In this document: positions 1 to 12,589 of the stretch, one piece after another | Position numbering within the stretch: position 1 is the first letter of the stretch | Layout: each line of letters opens with the position of its first letter | The notes under the pieces: generated by a model | The model's input: the letters and a program-made list of their open reading frames with translations, nothing else | Told to the model about the DNA's origin: nothing | The model's database searches: none | Assembly: GCA_907163375.1 (NCBI GenBank) | Contig: CAJQUW010003203.1 | Span: 186,001 to 250,000, forward strand | DNA length: 64,000 nucleotides | Direction: 5' to 3' | Origin: Prostheceraeus crozeri | Taxonomy: Eukaryota > Platyhelminthes > Polycladida > Euryleptidae | Position numbers and translations under genes: made by a program

Positions 1-1250
1 AGTGACCGGCGGCGCAGGGGTCTACCCTGCTGTAAGGAAGGGTCCCGTGAGCATAATGACTCAAACAGAGGATTTGATATGGACTGGAGTTTGTAGGAGT
101 AGTTCTAGTCAGAAATATCCATCGGTGCAAGTTAGAGTTGGCAAGCTTGTATCTCCAGCTTTTCTAAACAGTGTTTGTGATGCAACACTGTATATACAGT
201 ACTGTCAATACAGTACTATTGAACAAGACAGAAGCTAATTGGTTTAGTTTCTTGCAGACTATTATGCAGACCTTAGTAGATGTGAACGGCAAACCATTGA
301 ATGTGCATGGAAAATTGCTTTTATCAATTGCCATAGGGAAATATGAATGCTTCTATCCGTTCATAGTTGCAGAAGACATTTTTTCGGAGATGATTTTGGG
401 AAATGAATTTTTAAAATCCGAGAAATTTCAAGTGGATCTTGAATTCGATGTTCTATATATTGCTTCCAAGGCTTGGAAAATTCCCATTTTGCAGCCCCAA
501 TCCTCTTCCTTCGCAGCGCTCCCTTGCAGTCTTGTTTCATTCCCTCCACATTCAGTGAATTTCAGGTACATTGAGCCAGTACACTGACTTACTGTTTGAA
601 GCAAAGTTTTACGCTGATTTGATAATTCCTGAAGCTATCGTCTATTGTAATCCTTAGGGGTAAAATTCCTTTGACTGTCATCAACACATCTGACGAGGTA
701 GTGAAGTTGCGACTAAATGATGAGTTAGGCTCCCTTCACCCTACCACCGAGGTGATGGATCTGATCAATGAGAACGCGGACAATCCAAACTCACCAACTG
801 TATGTTCTGTCAATAGTGCGTCTCCACAATTCTAACCATGGGTCGAGGAATTCGATTGGGACAGGGATGTTGATCCTGCTGTTAAGAAGAAGGGTGCAGA
901 CATACTATTAAGGAACCGAAACGCTATTTCCATTTCGGCAAGTGATCTAGGTTTCAGTGATGTAATTGAACATTCAATTAACAACGGCATTCATTCTCCT
1001 GTCAGTCGACCCCCTTATCGCAGTAATCCCATTAAGCAGGACATCATTAAAGAGGAAGTACAAAAGTTGCAACAGTCAGGAATAGTGAAACCGTCGACAT
1101 CAGCTTGGGCAAGTCCAGTTGTGCACGTGAAGAATGGGGCTTCCCCGCGCAGGTCCACGCAAAATCTCCACCCACCATCACGTTTCTTCACGAGCACAGC
1201 TGGACTTGCCCAAGCTGATGTCGACGGTACAGTTTCCTGAATTCTTGCTC
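1..1250 (+). mobile_element. Gypsy-type LTR retrotransposon fragment (protease to start of reverse transcriptase)
   Basis: Open stretches on the plus strand resemble the retroviral-type aspartic protease region (about 250-470, including a segment reading ILGNEFL and a hydrophobic IAIGKYECFYPFIV run) and then the linker and N-terminal part of a Gypsy reverse transcriptase (about 840-1130, with IKEEVQKLQQSGIVKPS and SAWASPVV, the usual entry to the RT fingers). A minus-strand patch at 1130-1197 also carries an RT phrase (VKKRDGGWRFCVDLR), so the piece is rearranged internally. It starts outside the window. No LTR, RNase H or integrase is visible here. It is a fossil with many breaks, probably old. 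The family call rests on the RT entry motif; clade is not assigned. Confidence 0.8.
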
Positions 1251-4200
1251 ATGTGAGTCATGAAACTGATGCAAATATGTACATAACAATTTTACTTTTG
1301 CAAACCCATTGAAGAAACTATTGAAAATATAGCTTACCTCGGCTGTCTTCTTATTAGAAGAACGGACGCTGGTCGCCTGCTGTGATATGTAACTCATATC
1401 ATGATGTACTTGAAAGCAGGTGTTATCTCCATTAACTAAGACAACAGCAGTACGGACTGCTCACTTCTTTCGTATTACAGGTCCGTGCGATCGAAAACAT
1501 GGACCATGTGTCCAGTTCACCAATGAGAAGAGTTACTCAATGGTTAAAACCTATGTCCGTCATTCGATTCGTTTTCAATATGTCCTCGAATGTTTGCAGC
1601 TGACGAATATATCACAAGATATACATGCATTGTCCTTCAATGGCATTCACCTGATAAACAGAATTCTATATTTTCCCACCTCCTATGTCAGTGCTTCTCA
1701 ACCTTCACTTATCGCTCACCCTAGCCCCAAGTGAACTACGTGGACTAAGTCTTATTTCAATAAATGCGGGTCCATCATATGCAAAGGCGTCTATTACATC
1801 GGGCTGAAATACAATTCAGCATTTTTGTCTCAATTGGAGTTTCTACAGATGATGTCCTGTAAGTCCTGTGTAAGGAATGGTAACGAGTCAGATGTTGCTA
1901 GTAATTACGAAACATCTAGAAAAGCAAAAAAAAATTATGTAGCCTGTACAAAAGCAGTATACAATACAGCAGCACGTCAACAGAGCGAGCCAATTGGAAT
2001 AACGAATTCTTTAGCCAACCGTGAAAAATCGATAAACACAGTGCGTCACCCCAGTGGTGGATAGGTGATGCTGACTGAATCGTGCACTCGCAATTTGCAG
2101 TAGAGAAGGGCTATCATTAACACGTGTAGTTTTATCAGCGTAGCCTCATATGAAGACACATGATCCGCAGATTTAAAGTTTGGAACCGGCCGGGGCCGGG
2201 CGGCGTATTCATAACCGACCGGTCGGGGATGGGAAGGTGGCTGTCGTCTCTATACTCGTTGGTTAAAACTCGGATGAGCGAGAGTTACCCACATGTACTA
2301 CAATAACATACGATGCAATTATTCGTACTTTGACATCATGTTTTGTGCGATGAGTAGTAATACTCGTAATGACTTATTTACTAACATGTAGTTAAATGAG
2401 TTGTAGGCATACTTTATAATTTATGATAATGTTAATTGCATTTTCAAAGTCAATCAAAACACGCAAGTTGAAATCAGATTATCGAAACAATGACCCAAAC
2501 GGGCATTGATGTAGTAATAACATTGAAGTAACAGCCTAATACATGCATATATCTGTATCTCGCCTCCACAAGAAAGGTTTAAGCGGTCAACAAATGCCAG
2601 CGACTGGTTCCAACCTGCTGTAGATGCTTTTTGTGGTAATCATGTTGAAGAAATACATGTGATTCTTCGACTCTGAGACAGCATCATCGTATTAATAAAC
2701 CAAATCAAAGACAGTGGAAGACTTCTTTGGACCAAATCTTCCATTGATTAGGCGGTTTATACCAAAAGCGGTTTTTATTTCACATTAACTTCGCGGACTA
2801 AGCTGACCTGTCCCGCTGTTTTCAATGACATTGATTCATACTCAAAGTCGGTGGTTAAGCACACTATGGGGTTCATCCCACAGCAGCTCTAGAGTCCGGT
2901 GGCTGCGTTGTTAACCTTGCTTTGTAGCAGGTTAAATTAATCTAATTTAACAAATAACTTCGATGTAAGACGCCTCTACCCCGAACTTCTGTCTGCGCGT
3001 TTTTCTTTAGTGGGAATGTCGAAGAGTTCCGTTAATGAACGTATGCAATTGCAAAAACTAAAATTCGTGGATTTAATCACTTTGAATTCGGATATATGTT
3101 AAGAAATAGTATTTAGAAAATGCAATGACTAGTCATTGCGTAACAGTTGAGTTGGAAAGAGTCAGGTTGTCGATCTTTCGTACCTGAAGATGATTGCTGG
3201 ATGGTGATCGAAAAATTTTGTACGTTAGAAAAATAATAATTAATATCTTTAAAAACTTGAGTCTTTCCGACTCAGCTATTAATAGTGCTGCAACAGACTA
3301 AACAAAACATACCAATTCTGCGTGGTCTATGAGTTTCTCACATCCATATGTTTTTTTGAAGTTCAGCTTTGAAACAAACAACATGTTTTTTGTTACTTTA
3401 GATTCTTTTTGTTGCATAGTTTTTCATTCCAGGATTTTCCATCGTTTATTTTCATTTGAAATGTTCAGGGGCAATTCATAACGAACGTCCGCAGCCTGGG
3501 GCGCGAGGGTTGTCAAGTGCACACATTTTCGGGCGTTCATGAAGGGAGGGGTCAAGGAGATTGGCAGTCCACATAGACAGTCACTCACATAGACAGAGAA
3601 AGAGAGAACTTTATTTCAGAATATTGAATGAGTATCGTAATTACTTCTAGAACATAGGGCAAATTGAAGAACTGTGCGTGTGTACATTGTGCAATTTTGC
3701 TCATAAAACTTTAACCTTTCTTTTCGTAAATCACAATAGAATTAGCTTATATAGTGAATTAGCCTCTAAGACTCTCAAAAGAAACATTGGAATTATCAAA
3801 ATTAGTATATGCATGTAACATAACAGGAGAAGCACAACAAATGAAAGCAAATGCGATTTCCGACTAGATATTTATGTGCTAATGATATAAACCCTTTGTT
3901 CATACGGGTAGAGAGGAACAGAAAATACATGAAATATAAGAACAAGCATTACGATTTTTGGCTTTATACCCATGCGCACCAAACAATTTAGTGCACATGA
4001 TGTTAGGCCTATAATCCGTGCCATGACATAAGGATATGCGTTTAAGTGCCCTGAAATTAATGCAAGCCCACCAGTAAAAATTTACTAAAAATGCACTCGT
4101 CAAACTCCATTTCAATGTGTTCAGAGTGGGGGAATGAGGTGATTTTGTATCACATGCATTCAATAATGTAAATATTATGTTATTCGAGTTGATTGTCCTT

Positions 4201-4568
4201 CATGTATATGTTCTGTGCCTAGTCTATGTCATGTAAATATCTATGCGTATCAACCTGAGAGTCCTTTACACATATGCCATCACTCTGTATTTTATTGGCA
4301 TTTGTTGAAGACAATTTTGATTTCATAAATGAACTTTGACTTTGTCGTTTGTTTTGTCACAGGTCATGACTGTTGACCAATGGGAAGCCGTTGACAGGCT
4401 ATAAGTTGTCATACCGCGATTTTTAAAAAGTACACAAATTTCTTGTAACCGATCAATCCTGGTTTTCCCTAAAACTAAATTGGGAATGAAGCAGCTTGTC
4501 GCCACAACTTGAAAAAGTTTCTTCCGATGTTGTTGTTGATCACTGTTTCAGTGTATTTTTTAGCATAG
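1251..4568. other. Non-coding stretch, no gene seen
   Basis: Short open frames here (for example 1420-1734 and 1825-2064) have no recognisable domain and ordinary composition. A GC-rich patch at about 2175-2235 contains CCGGCCGGGGCC and CCGACCGGTCGG, similar in wording to a patch at 33.6 kb and possibly the eroded end of a hAT-like element. Nothing else could be supported. Confidence 0.5.
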
Positions 4569-5062
4569 CAACTGGGCGACATTCATGTAATATAATTCAT
4601 GCTACAATATAAGTCGCCCAATCATTAAAAATTCGAAGTACTGGGCGACAGTGCAATTTGACACTTCGCATTACATAGTGAGATATTAATGCATTTGTGT
4701 TGTGAGGCATTAGGCCTATTAGCGAAGTGATCTACTTAGTGCTTATTCTTTTATGTCAATCAATATATGCTTAGTCTTCTGACGGCAATGTATCAGGGTT
4801 TTGGCAATGACGCTTGGCATTGGTTATAGTATTCGTGATAACATGACATAGGGTCTACGTGTTTGAACTATCAATTAAGATATTGAAAAATCAAATTTTT
4901 ACTTTCCGGTTTTAGTTTACATTAATGTAGGTCTAAACCAGACAGGATACAGAATATATATAGGCTTTCCTTGAGGCAACAAGAGAACAAATCTTGTATT
5001 GTATCAGTAGATTCAGTAGAATCCGTCATGCGGCGCCTATCTTGCATTAATGTCGCCCACTG
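4569..5062. mobile_element. Small non-autonomous TIR element with GGGCGAC repeats
   Basis: The left edge reads CAACTGGGCGACATTCATG and the right edge (4569 against 5045-5062) reads, on the other strand, CAGTGGGCGACATTAATG, so the two ends are about 17-bp inverted repeats with a few differences. Two more copies of the GGGCGAC word lie inside at about 4612-4622 (inverted) and 4642-4652 (direct). No coding capacity. The CAGTGG-type terminus suggests a hAT-derived miniature element, but no clear 8-bp target duplication is seen, so the family is an inference. Confidence 0.5.
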
Positions 5063-6823
5063 AAATTTCCTTTAAAATACTCTACACTGTTCTATGTAAT
5101 GAATGCGTACTTCTTCTTAGATTCCGGTCATAGTTTATCTTAGGGGAGGAACTTGTATTGTGGATGTGTTGTATATTTGATCGAAGTGGAACTGCTCGTT
5201 GACTTGTCTTATGAAACCCTATCTCTGAGCGCTCACTGTCACCTCGATCGATAAAAGTTGTTTATCACGTGCGATGTGGACCTATAACGGCGTCATTCTG
5301 TCGACTTGATGGTTTTCAGTCTAGGTCTGAGCTTTGATTATAACTCTCAATTATAACCGAAAAAATCAATTAAAGGTTCAAGCAGCAGTATTTCCTTATT
5401 TCTATTGATTCCCATATTCGACGACACCAGAATAGCCTTGAAATCATTGCTATTATCGACAATTTATCATATATCAATCGATTAATGAGATCAATGCAGA
5501 TTGATGAACCGATCATATATTGATAATAATTCCTCGAACAAGCTGTTCACTTCATCTGGTCACACAGATCATTTGGACAATCAATCACTGCCAATCAATC
5601 AGATCGATTTTGATCAATATGCTTTAAATGACCTTTGATCAGCCAGCTTGTTGAATGATTTTTTGAGTAACATATTCAGTTTGTGCGCAAAAGTTATCTT
5701 CCGTGTGTAGTGACATAGGAAGTGGAATTGACATTCCTGAAGATGTTGAAACTCGCCGTAAATCGCCAGTCAGTGTACCTTTACTGTAGTTTAATGCTCC
5801 ACTCCGTTGTTTTGAGAGTAAGGACACAAGCCATTTCTACTTGTGCCACGCTTCGCTGCTTCTGCATAGGAGCAGCGGAGCAGGGATTTTTTGACCCTCC
5901 GGTTGGTTCCAGATAGTGTTCCAGCTCCTACAGTATTAACCCGGTTGCTACGCGCCAGTGGGCAATTTAACTAGTACACACTTATAGTTAAGTATACAAT
6001 AAAGGTCGCCACGGAATGGGAGAAAAGAAATATTCTATTCAGAACTATGAGTTTACGTCGAGGGTTTTTCCAAGATAACATTTCTTGAAAGTGACCCTGA
6101 CTCCAACGACACGTTTTCTTTCTAAGTTAGCAATATTTGATGCAATACTTGTCACAGACACAAACGTGAATAATTTTTTGAACAGTTGATTATGAAAACT
6201 TACCACACGTGATGTCAATCCAGGATTCAAAGCTTTCTCCTCAATTGAATTCTGGAAAAGATGTGTCGGTGTAAACTTCAACTGAGTTACATACATACGT
6301 GTACGTGCATTCTTGATTAATCACGTTAGAAATAGTTACTAAGCTTTTGTGGAGGAGACGATAACTTATTGTCTTCTCCTCCACAAACGAAGATATAGTT
6401 TTATAGATCACAATATCAATTTCGAAATCCGTTACTGTATTTGCTGACCAGTGCTCAAAATATGAAAATCACTCAATTTACAAATTGCAATTTTTCAATT
6501 AGAAAACGTATGATAATTATGATCATTAAAGGTGTACTCCGGTCAATTTTTTAAGTTGGTCGGCATCGATACTAGAGCATCAGATACTATGTTGATCTAT
6601 CGCCGTCGATTAGCATCGAGGCGTAGTTCTCTCGCTACGCGCGTCGAACAATTCTCGGTGACGTCATCTGTGATACAGTGACAAAAATGGAAGGCAGCCA
6701 TACACACCGTCATGCAATGCGTATTGAGGTCTCAGCCGTCTCAGCGAAGTCGCGCTTGCTCTGAACATTTTTCCGCTGGTGACCAGACATGACACAGGAA
6801 GCGTGATTTGTTCAAACGCGTTT
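5063..6823. other. Non-coding stretch, no gene seen
   Basis: No open frame here resembles a known protein. Short AT-rich inverted segments occur near 5460-5530, and a clean hairpin at 6346-6387 is listed separately. Confidence 0.5.
6346..6387. repeat. Perfect 13-bp inverted repeat (hairpin)
   Basis: TTTGTGGAGGAGA at 6346-6358 is matched by its exact complement at 6375-6387 around a 16-bp loop. No element boundary or gene is linked to it. Confidence 0.7.
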
Positions 6824-7021
6824 GGCCTCAGACACACTGAAAGCAAAGCAAACGCGAGCGTCCGAGCTTATCGAGCAAACGCATGTCCGTAAGTTATTAA
6901 TCGCTCTGGTTTGCTTTGCTCGCAGTGTGGCAGTCTACAACTGCTGTAATGATGACTTTATATTTGCTGCAAAACGCTTTGCTCGGAAACGCTTGGAAGA
7001 GCTCGCAGTGTGGCTGAGGCC
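6824..7021. mobile_element. 198-bp MITE with GGCCTCAG termini, copy 1
   Basis: The left end GGCCTCAGACACACTG and the right end (complement of CGCAGTGTGGCTGAGGCC) form imperfect terminal inverted repeats. The interior contains repeated AGCAAAGC and TTTGCTTTGCTCG words. Related copies lie at 40799-41128 in both orientations, so this is a dispersed repeat. No target duplication could be fixed and no protein is encoded; superfamily unknown. Confidence 0.65.
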
Positions 7022-7190
7022 TTATGCAAAGCAAAACAACCATAGTATTTCTTGAAAGAGTGAGCTTTTCTGATGTTGTGCTAGGAGCGAAAAGTAGCTG
7101 TAAAGCTTTCACCATGGTTTTCAAAATCCCAACTTTTTGTGATCCCGTGATTTTTGCGATCCCGGATCCCGGGATTAGCAAGCTTAAGGC
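7022..7190. repeat. Dispersed repeat flank shared with 40.7 kb, plus a CCCGGGAT patch
   Basis: About 7022-7115 is closely similar, inverted, to 40705-40798, so the repeated unit is larger than the MITE it contains. Immediately after it, 7136-7180 is packed with ATCCCG, GGATCCCGGG and similar words like those that mark the ends of the element at 30.1-31.5 kb; it may be a scrap of that family. Confidence 0.55.
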
Positions 7191-7626
7191 ATTTATTGAT
7201 AATATGCTTTATGTTGTATTAAATTCTTAGACGTGCGAGTATTTTGAACGATGCACTGTGCAACACAACTTATGATATCACATTAATATTTGTCTAAATG
7301 TCTATGTCTTAATAATAATTTTTCTTTTCGCATGCAAACATAAACTATAGCAATAAGTAGATTTGTTTATCGTACACCATATACGTTGTCGGATTAAAGC
7401 CTGATATGTGATATTCAAACAGAAATGCAAGTCCCACGACTTTTGTGGTGTCAGGTAAAAGCTCGATATTGTATAACAATCGTTTCAAAAATTCATATAT
7501 TAGTACGCTTGTATGCATAATTCTCTCTCTTCCTTTCTCACGACTGCCTGAATATAGTTGTATTATTTGAAACTAATGAAAGTTAATATTTTTTGTATTT
7601 GAAAATATCTTGACTAAAGAGCATAT
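7191..7626. other. Non-coding AT-rich stretch
   Basis: No gene or repeat boundary recognised. Confidence 0.5.
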
Positions 7627-7943
7627 TTTGTTGATAGGGAAGAGTCAGGAATAACTTGATGTTATCTTATTTATTTTATACAGCTACTAATTTCAATCAC
7701 TACTCAGTGATCATCTTCAGGCGAAAAGGAATTTTAACATTGAATTATACATAAGATTCAATTTTTTTCGTACAATGATATCATAAAAATATGACATGGA
7801 AGGGATGATGTAGGAGATGGGTAATAGAGATATGTATGAGGCAGGTAGATATGGTACTATGGGTTACATAGTGCCAGTAGCATGGAAAACAATGACCTGA
7901 CTGAAAAGTTAGTGGTACATAAGTAAAATTTGAATCCTAAGTA

Positions 7944-8354
7944 TCAAAAAAAGAGAAAATCCCTGTAGCTGTTCAGTTCATGTTTGTTGTTAATTGTTGG
8001 TTTTAATTTGTTGATGTAAAAAGCTTCTCTTAGACGAAGATTACTCGCATCGTGGTCATGTGCTAGAATTGATGTTATAATGTTGTTTGTTTGACAGTTG
8101 TTCAAATGTTTTCTGATGGGTGAATCAGCAGTTGTCATATGCTCTTTGCAGCGAATATGGAAAAATCCCACAGTGCTGCCGATGTAAAATTGGTGACATT
8201 TAGAGCAAGAGATCTGATAAACAATGTTTTTCTTCTTACACTTCTTAGAGTCAAGCACAGGACAATTCGATAAGTTGCAGCGTTGATCTTGTTGTGAGTT
8301 CGTTTTGAGTGCATTTCTTAGTGTTCTACTTTTTCTTGTTAGCCGAACATTCAT
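7944..8354 (-). pseudogene. GIY-YIG endonuclease domain of a Penelope-like element (left copy)
   Basis: The 136-residue frame contains a Cys pair followed by the endonuclease core: CPVLDSKKC, then VYQISCSKCHQFYIGST (a GIY-YIG variant), then the Arg/His helix IRCKEH and the late Asn/Lys-rich end LREAFYINKLKPTIN. In PLEs this domain sits after the reverse transcriptase and nicks the target DNA. Here the reverse transcriptase is missing, so the copy is a 5'-truncated remnant. The N-terminal 20 residues lie in the spacer of the palindrome and have no partner in the other arm. It differs from the other frame at very few residues. Confidence 0.85.
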
Positions 8355-8719
8355 TTTTTCTCGTCGAAAGACAAGATCAACGCTGCAACTTATCGAATTG
8401 TCCTGTGCTTGACTCTAAGAAGTGTAAGAAGAAAAACATTGTTTATCAGATCTCTTGCTCTAAATGTCACCAATTTTACATCGGCAGCACTGTGGGATTT
8501 TTCCATATTCGCTGCAAAGAGCATATGATAACTGCTGATTCACCCATCAGAAAACATTTGAACAACTGTCAAACGAACAGCATTATAACATCAATTCTAG
8601 CACATGACCACGATGCGAGTAATCTTCGTCTAAGAGAAGCTTTTTACATCAACAAATTAAAACCAACAATTAACAACAAACATGAACTGAACAGCTACAT
8701 GGATTTTCTCTTTTTTTGA
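8309..8719 (+). pseudogene. GIY-YIG endonuclease domain of a Penelope-like element (right copy)
   Basis: Mirror partner of the minus-strand frame, with the same CPVLDSKKC, YIGST and KEHM segments. The first 20 or so residues come from spacer sequence read in the opposite sense and are not part of the domain; homology begins at about 8371. It lacks the reverse transcriptase and cannot be an independent gene. Confidence 0.85.
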
Positions 8720-8890
8720 TACTTAGGATTCAAATTTTACTTATGTACCACTAACTTTTCAGTCAGGTCATTGTTTTCCATGCTACTGGCACTATGTAAC
8801 CCATAGTACCATATCTACCTGCCTCATACATATCTCTATTACCCATCTCCTACATCATCCCTTCCATGTCATATTTTTATGATATCATTG

Positions 8891-9095
8891 TGTTTAGGTT
8901 CGTATATCTTTCAATGTTAAAATATTGAACCGCAATATACCTGTTTAGCATATTGTGGTTCAATTATAGATAACCTCAACACAATGATATTGCAATTCAG
9001 ATCTCAGAACCGCAATAAGCTATGGCTTCGTGCCTGACGGCCCTCAGCCTTATAGTGTATTGCGGTTCAGATATCTGAACTGCAATATTACATTG
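8891..9095. mobile_element. 205-bp insertion with CATTG duplication
   Basis: Comparing the two palindrome arms shows that this block is absent from the left arm. CATTG at 8886-8890 is repeated at 9091-9095, as expected for a 5-bp target duplication. The block contains four to five copies of GAACCGCAATA and its complement TATTGCGGTTC, so it can fold on itself. No protein. Superfamily not assigned. Its absence from the sister arm makes the insertion boundaries unusually certain. Confidence 0.75.
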
Positions 9096-9245
9096 CACGA
9101 AAAAAAATTGAATCTTATGTGTATAAGTCAATGTTAAAATTCCTTTTCGCCTGATGATCACTGAGTAGTGATTGAAATTAGTAGCTATATAAAATAAATT
9201 AGATAACATCAAATTATTCTTGACTCTTCCCTATCAACAAAAAAT

Positions 9246-10803
9246 TTTTTTGTCACACTGCACAAGGATGCACTAAAATTAATGCATCATTTTTGTGATG
9301 GTTGGGTATTTGTGTAATGTACCTAAAATGAACATGCACATTTTGTGTACACGCAGTCGTAGGTATTAACATCATGAAAGCTGATAGTTGGGTTCCTTTA
9401 TTTGCTAAAGACAATTAAAAAAAGTTGCTCTTTAGATGCCAATATGGAAACTTGTATAAATGCTATACGAATAAGACTTTGCGATAATGGCTTTAAATAC
9501 TGTTTTCGTAAAAATATTATTCCTAACAGCTCCAAAAATTTTACTCGCAATGATAATGACTATGACTGTGCGAGATGCATCCAATCACCGGTTCTTCTGC
9601 TTGCACGGTTCTAAGACCAGTGCACCGAAATGTGTGAATTTCGATCAAATTGGCATTTTACTGCATAGTTTCAATTATAAACTGTATGTTTTAGTGTCAC
9701 GATGCCTCTATCTGCTCTACTAGCCGCCCTTTCTATTTACTTTTTTATGAGCACCGTCGCAGCATTATTAATTCGGATAATAAGAGTGCCATTTCTGAAA
9801 TATGCATTATGAATGATCGACCTGAATCTCTTCTATTAACTGATGATTTTGGTATATTGATTTCCTTGACTGTCAAACTGACCCAGTCCGTACTCGGATT
9901 TCTGAAGTTATGCTGATTGACTTCACAAGCCTGCTGTGAACCGCAAACACGAGCTGATGAGCGGTCAATATCGCTGATTTGTATACATGCTAGGCTTAAG
10001 TAAGTATTGGCTAGCAATGTATTGGATTCACCAAAGTTCCATCGGGCAGTTTGTGATTTTTGACAAGTATGTTTTCTTACATTTCGCTATTAAATTTCTG
10101 GGAGAGATATTTCAGTCTTTATCTGCATGATAATGACATGCGGAAACCTTCCGAATGCGGCAATAAATCTAATCATTTTGTAGGCAGCGTGATATCAATA
10201 AATTTATCTAAGGCCCATAAATGTCATAAGAGGGTCTATAAATGTACATCATGTTTATGTAGTTGATGGGATATCGCTTTCTAGCGTGTGATCAAAATTC
10301 AGATTCACGAGCAATTAATATGAAGTCACTGCATGATGTGCAATGTGCATCATTAAATTATACTCTCTACATGTCGACAACTACGAATGAGAATACTTAT
10401 AAACTAAAAGTAAACTTATAAAACTGACTGAAGGTGACAAAATTCACCTTCACCTTCACCTTCATTCGTGCTGTCCATGCACTAATTCATAAATGACTTC
10501 AAAAATTTAAAGATGCCTTTCTTCCAATGACTTAAAGCAAAGAAAATAAAAATAAACTCATGATATGCCCTTTCGATGACTATAATCACAAGATATTCAA
10601 ATTGCATAGCTATTAAAAGAGATCAAGTAAGTAAAAAAGACATGCTAATAGTGATTGCATTTTATCAGCTACCCACGAAAATGTTTCTGTTAGACGAAAC
10701 GTCGGGGTTTTGTCAATCACTTGTTTTTATTTCAATTTTCTCATCCTGCAATAAAAGTCCAAGGAGCTGAATAACTTGTTTTACAACCTTAATAACCTTA
10801 GAC
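9246..10803. other. Non-coding stretch with a possible PLE tail scrap
   Basis: No protein match in the short frames. At about 10690-10745 the words GACGAAACGTCGG and TTGTTTTTATTTC resemble the 3' ends of many Penelope-like elements, but no coding part is attached. A short CACCTT repeat lies at about 10445-10465. Confidence 0.4.
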
Positions 10804-11890
10804 TAGTGGTGGGCAACGCGTGGCCCGCCATCGCTTCTCATATCTAAAGTGGCCCGCGGACATTATTTGAATCGATGATGTGAAAATAACTCACTCCGAC
10901 TTCGACCTATGAGAGATGCTTCTAAGTGTGAGGGACCCTCTTTAGAATTTGTAAAACCATTGATTAACAACTAAATGAGCAATATGATAGCACAAAAACA
11001 AAAATTCACATTCGAATTGTCCAAGCATGCTCCTTTCGTAATGAATATCTTCTCGTATAAGCGCAAAATGGTCATCACCTGCGCGAGTTTATGCTTAGTC
11101 ACATAGCATTCGATGCCCTGCTGAGCATGTTTCTCTACGCAATAAACCATGCCTTAATGAAGCTAGAAAGAGGCTATTTTGATTAGACATTAACTACGAA
11201 TGGAGGAATCCAATCGAAAAATTTTTACAGGTCAACATTTTTTCAAATATTCTTGCTGAATTTCATTTTTATGCTACTACACTAATACATATTTCATATA
11301 TGGTCAAGGCTCACGAAAGTGACTCCACCCCTATGTTTTTCTGTCCATAGCCTCCCGCTTTTCTCCTTTTAGATATACAGTCTTCTGAGTAGTCTCATCT
11401 TTTAGATCTTTAAAAGAGCTTTCTAGACATATATAATGTTATGGGGTTATGACTATTCTTACCTCTTCAAAACTGGCTCCAATTTTAAAAATCCTCAATT
11501 TTGGCCATTTTATTACTGTCCACAAGCAAATTACTCAATTTGAAGATATATTGAAATGATGTAAAAAGGTTAATTTCGATATACTTGAGTCTTTCAAAGC
11601 CAAGAGTAGGATCACATCTTTATTTTGGAACCAAAAAGGTATCTTTCCGATCATTTGATAGCTCAAGGCTCACAATGAGCGGTTGTCTACGAATTTTGAT
11701 ATTTCGGATAACGTAGGTTACATTAATTATGAAAAGATGATGAAATAGCGCAAATTGTATTAACTTTGTGTCATTCCACGAGGAATTCATCACACTTTCA
11801 CATGCAAGGGTTTTTGTATGAATTAGATTAAGCGATTTGATAACAGAAGCCAATTTGTAATGATTTTGGTAGCGTATGGTTTAAGGGTAT

Positions 11891-12396
11891 CATTTACGTT
11901 ATAGCTCGTGTGACTAGTGGACCGGTCATTTACTTTTTAATGTACATATTTTATAACATTAGGAGCAATGAGTAAAATAAATGACATTGGATTCACCCAT
12001 TGAACCTGATATAATGAACTATCAGTAAAAAACTGAAAATCCTGTGATTTACGTTATCTTGTCATTTACGTTATCCTTGTATTTCCCAGGGTATACAGTG
12101 GTTCATTTTTGCAAACTGATAAGTTGAGCATCCTTGTTATAGATAAACAAAATATCATACAGGTATTTTGTAGTTTATAAATGTTTTGACCTCTGGAGAG
12201 ATACAGAAAACGCGATAGCGTAAATTACAATTTCCGACCTCATCCCATCTTGTGAACTCACACTACGTTGTACAAGTTTAATAGGCTCTTCCAACACTGA
12301 ATAAGTTCATAATGTTGCTATATATATATTTCAATGCATATATATTTCCTCCTGTTATACATACCTTTTGGATGTATGTTGGATAACGTAAATGAC
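11891..12396. repeat. Left subterminal ATTTACGTTAT repeats
   Basis: Copies at 11891-11902, 12044-12058, 12061-12075, 12214-12228 (inverted, GC variant) and 12381-12396 (inverted) follow the consensus GTMATTTACGYTATCC. In other transposons such arrays are binding sites for the transposase; here that role is inferred from their position between TIR and gene. Confidence 0.7.
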
Positions 12397-12589
12397 ACTT
12401 GCATTTTAAGCATTTGTACTTAAAGATGCAATAATGTAGAATGTTAGCAATGATTTTTAGTGCGTAAGGATCCTTGATGCCGTAGATGGACACCATTTGT
12501 AGATTCTATGCGACGATCGCGATTATTTGATAATTCTATAATGACATTCATGATATGACCTTATCTAATTAGAGGAAAAAACATCAAAG

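Larger units (their letters stand above)
7627..9245. mobile_element. Penelope-like element as a large palindrome
   Basis: Left arm 7627-8292 and right arm 8371-9245 are inverted copies of each other, nearly identical base for base apart from a 205-bp insertion in the right arm, and separated by a 78-bp spacer. Each arm carries the C-terminal GIY-YIG endonuclease part of a Penelope-like retroelement followed by its 3' untranslated end, so two 5'-truncated copies sit head to head. The near identity says the arms are recent or have been homogenised. Both outer ends carry a hammerhead-like motif (7691-7720 on the minus strand, 9151-9177 on the plus strand). PLEs are known for inverted, partial and tandem copies, which fits. 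Confidence 0.85.

Noticed and set aside
1420-1734. 104-residue open frame
   Set aside because: No domain, low-information composition and no neighbours; treated as chance.
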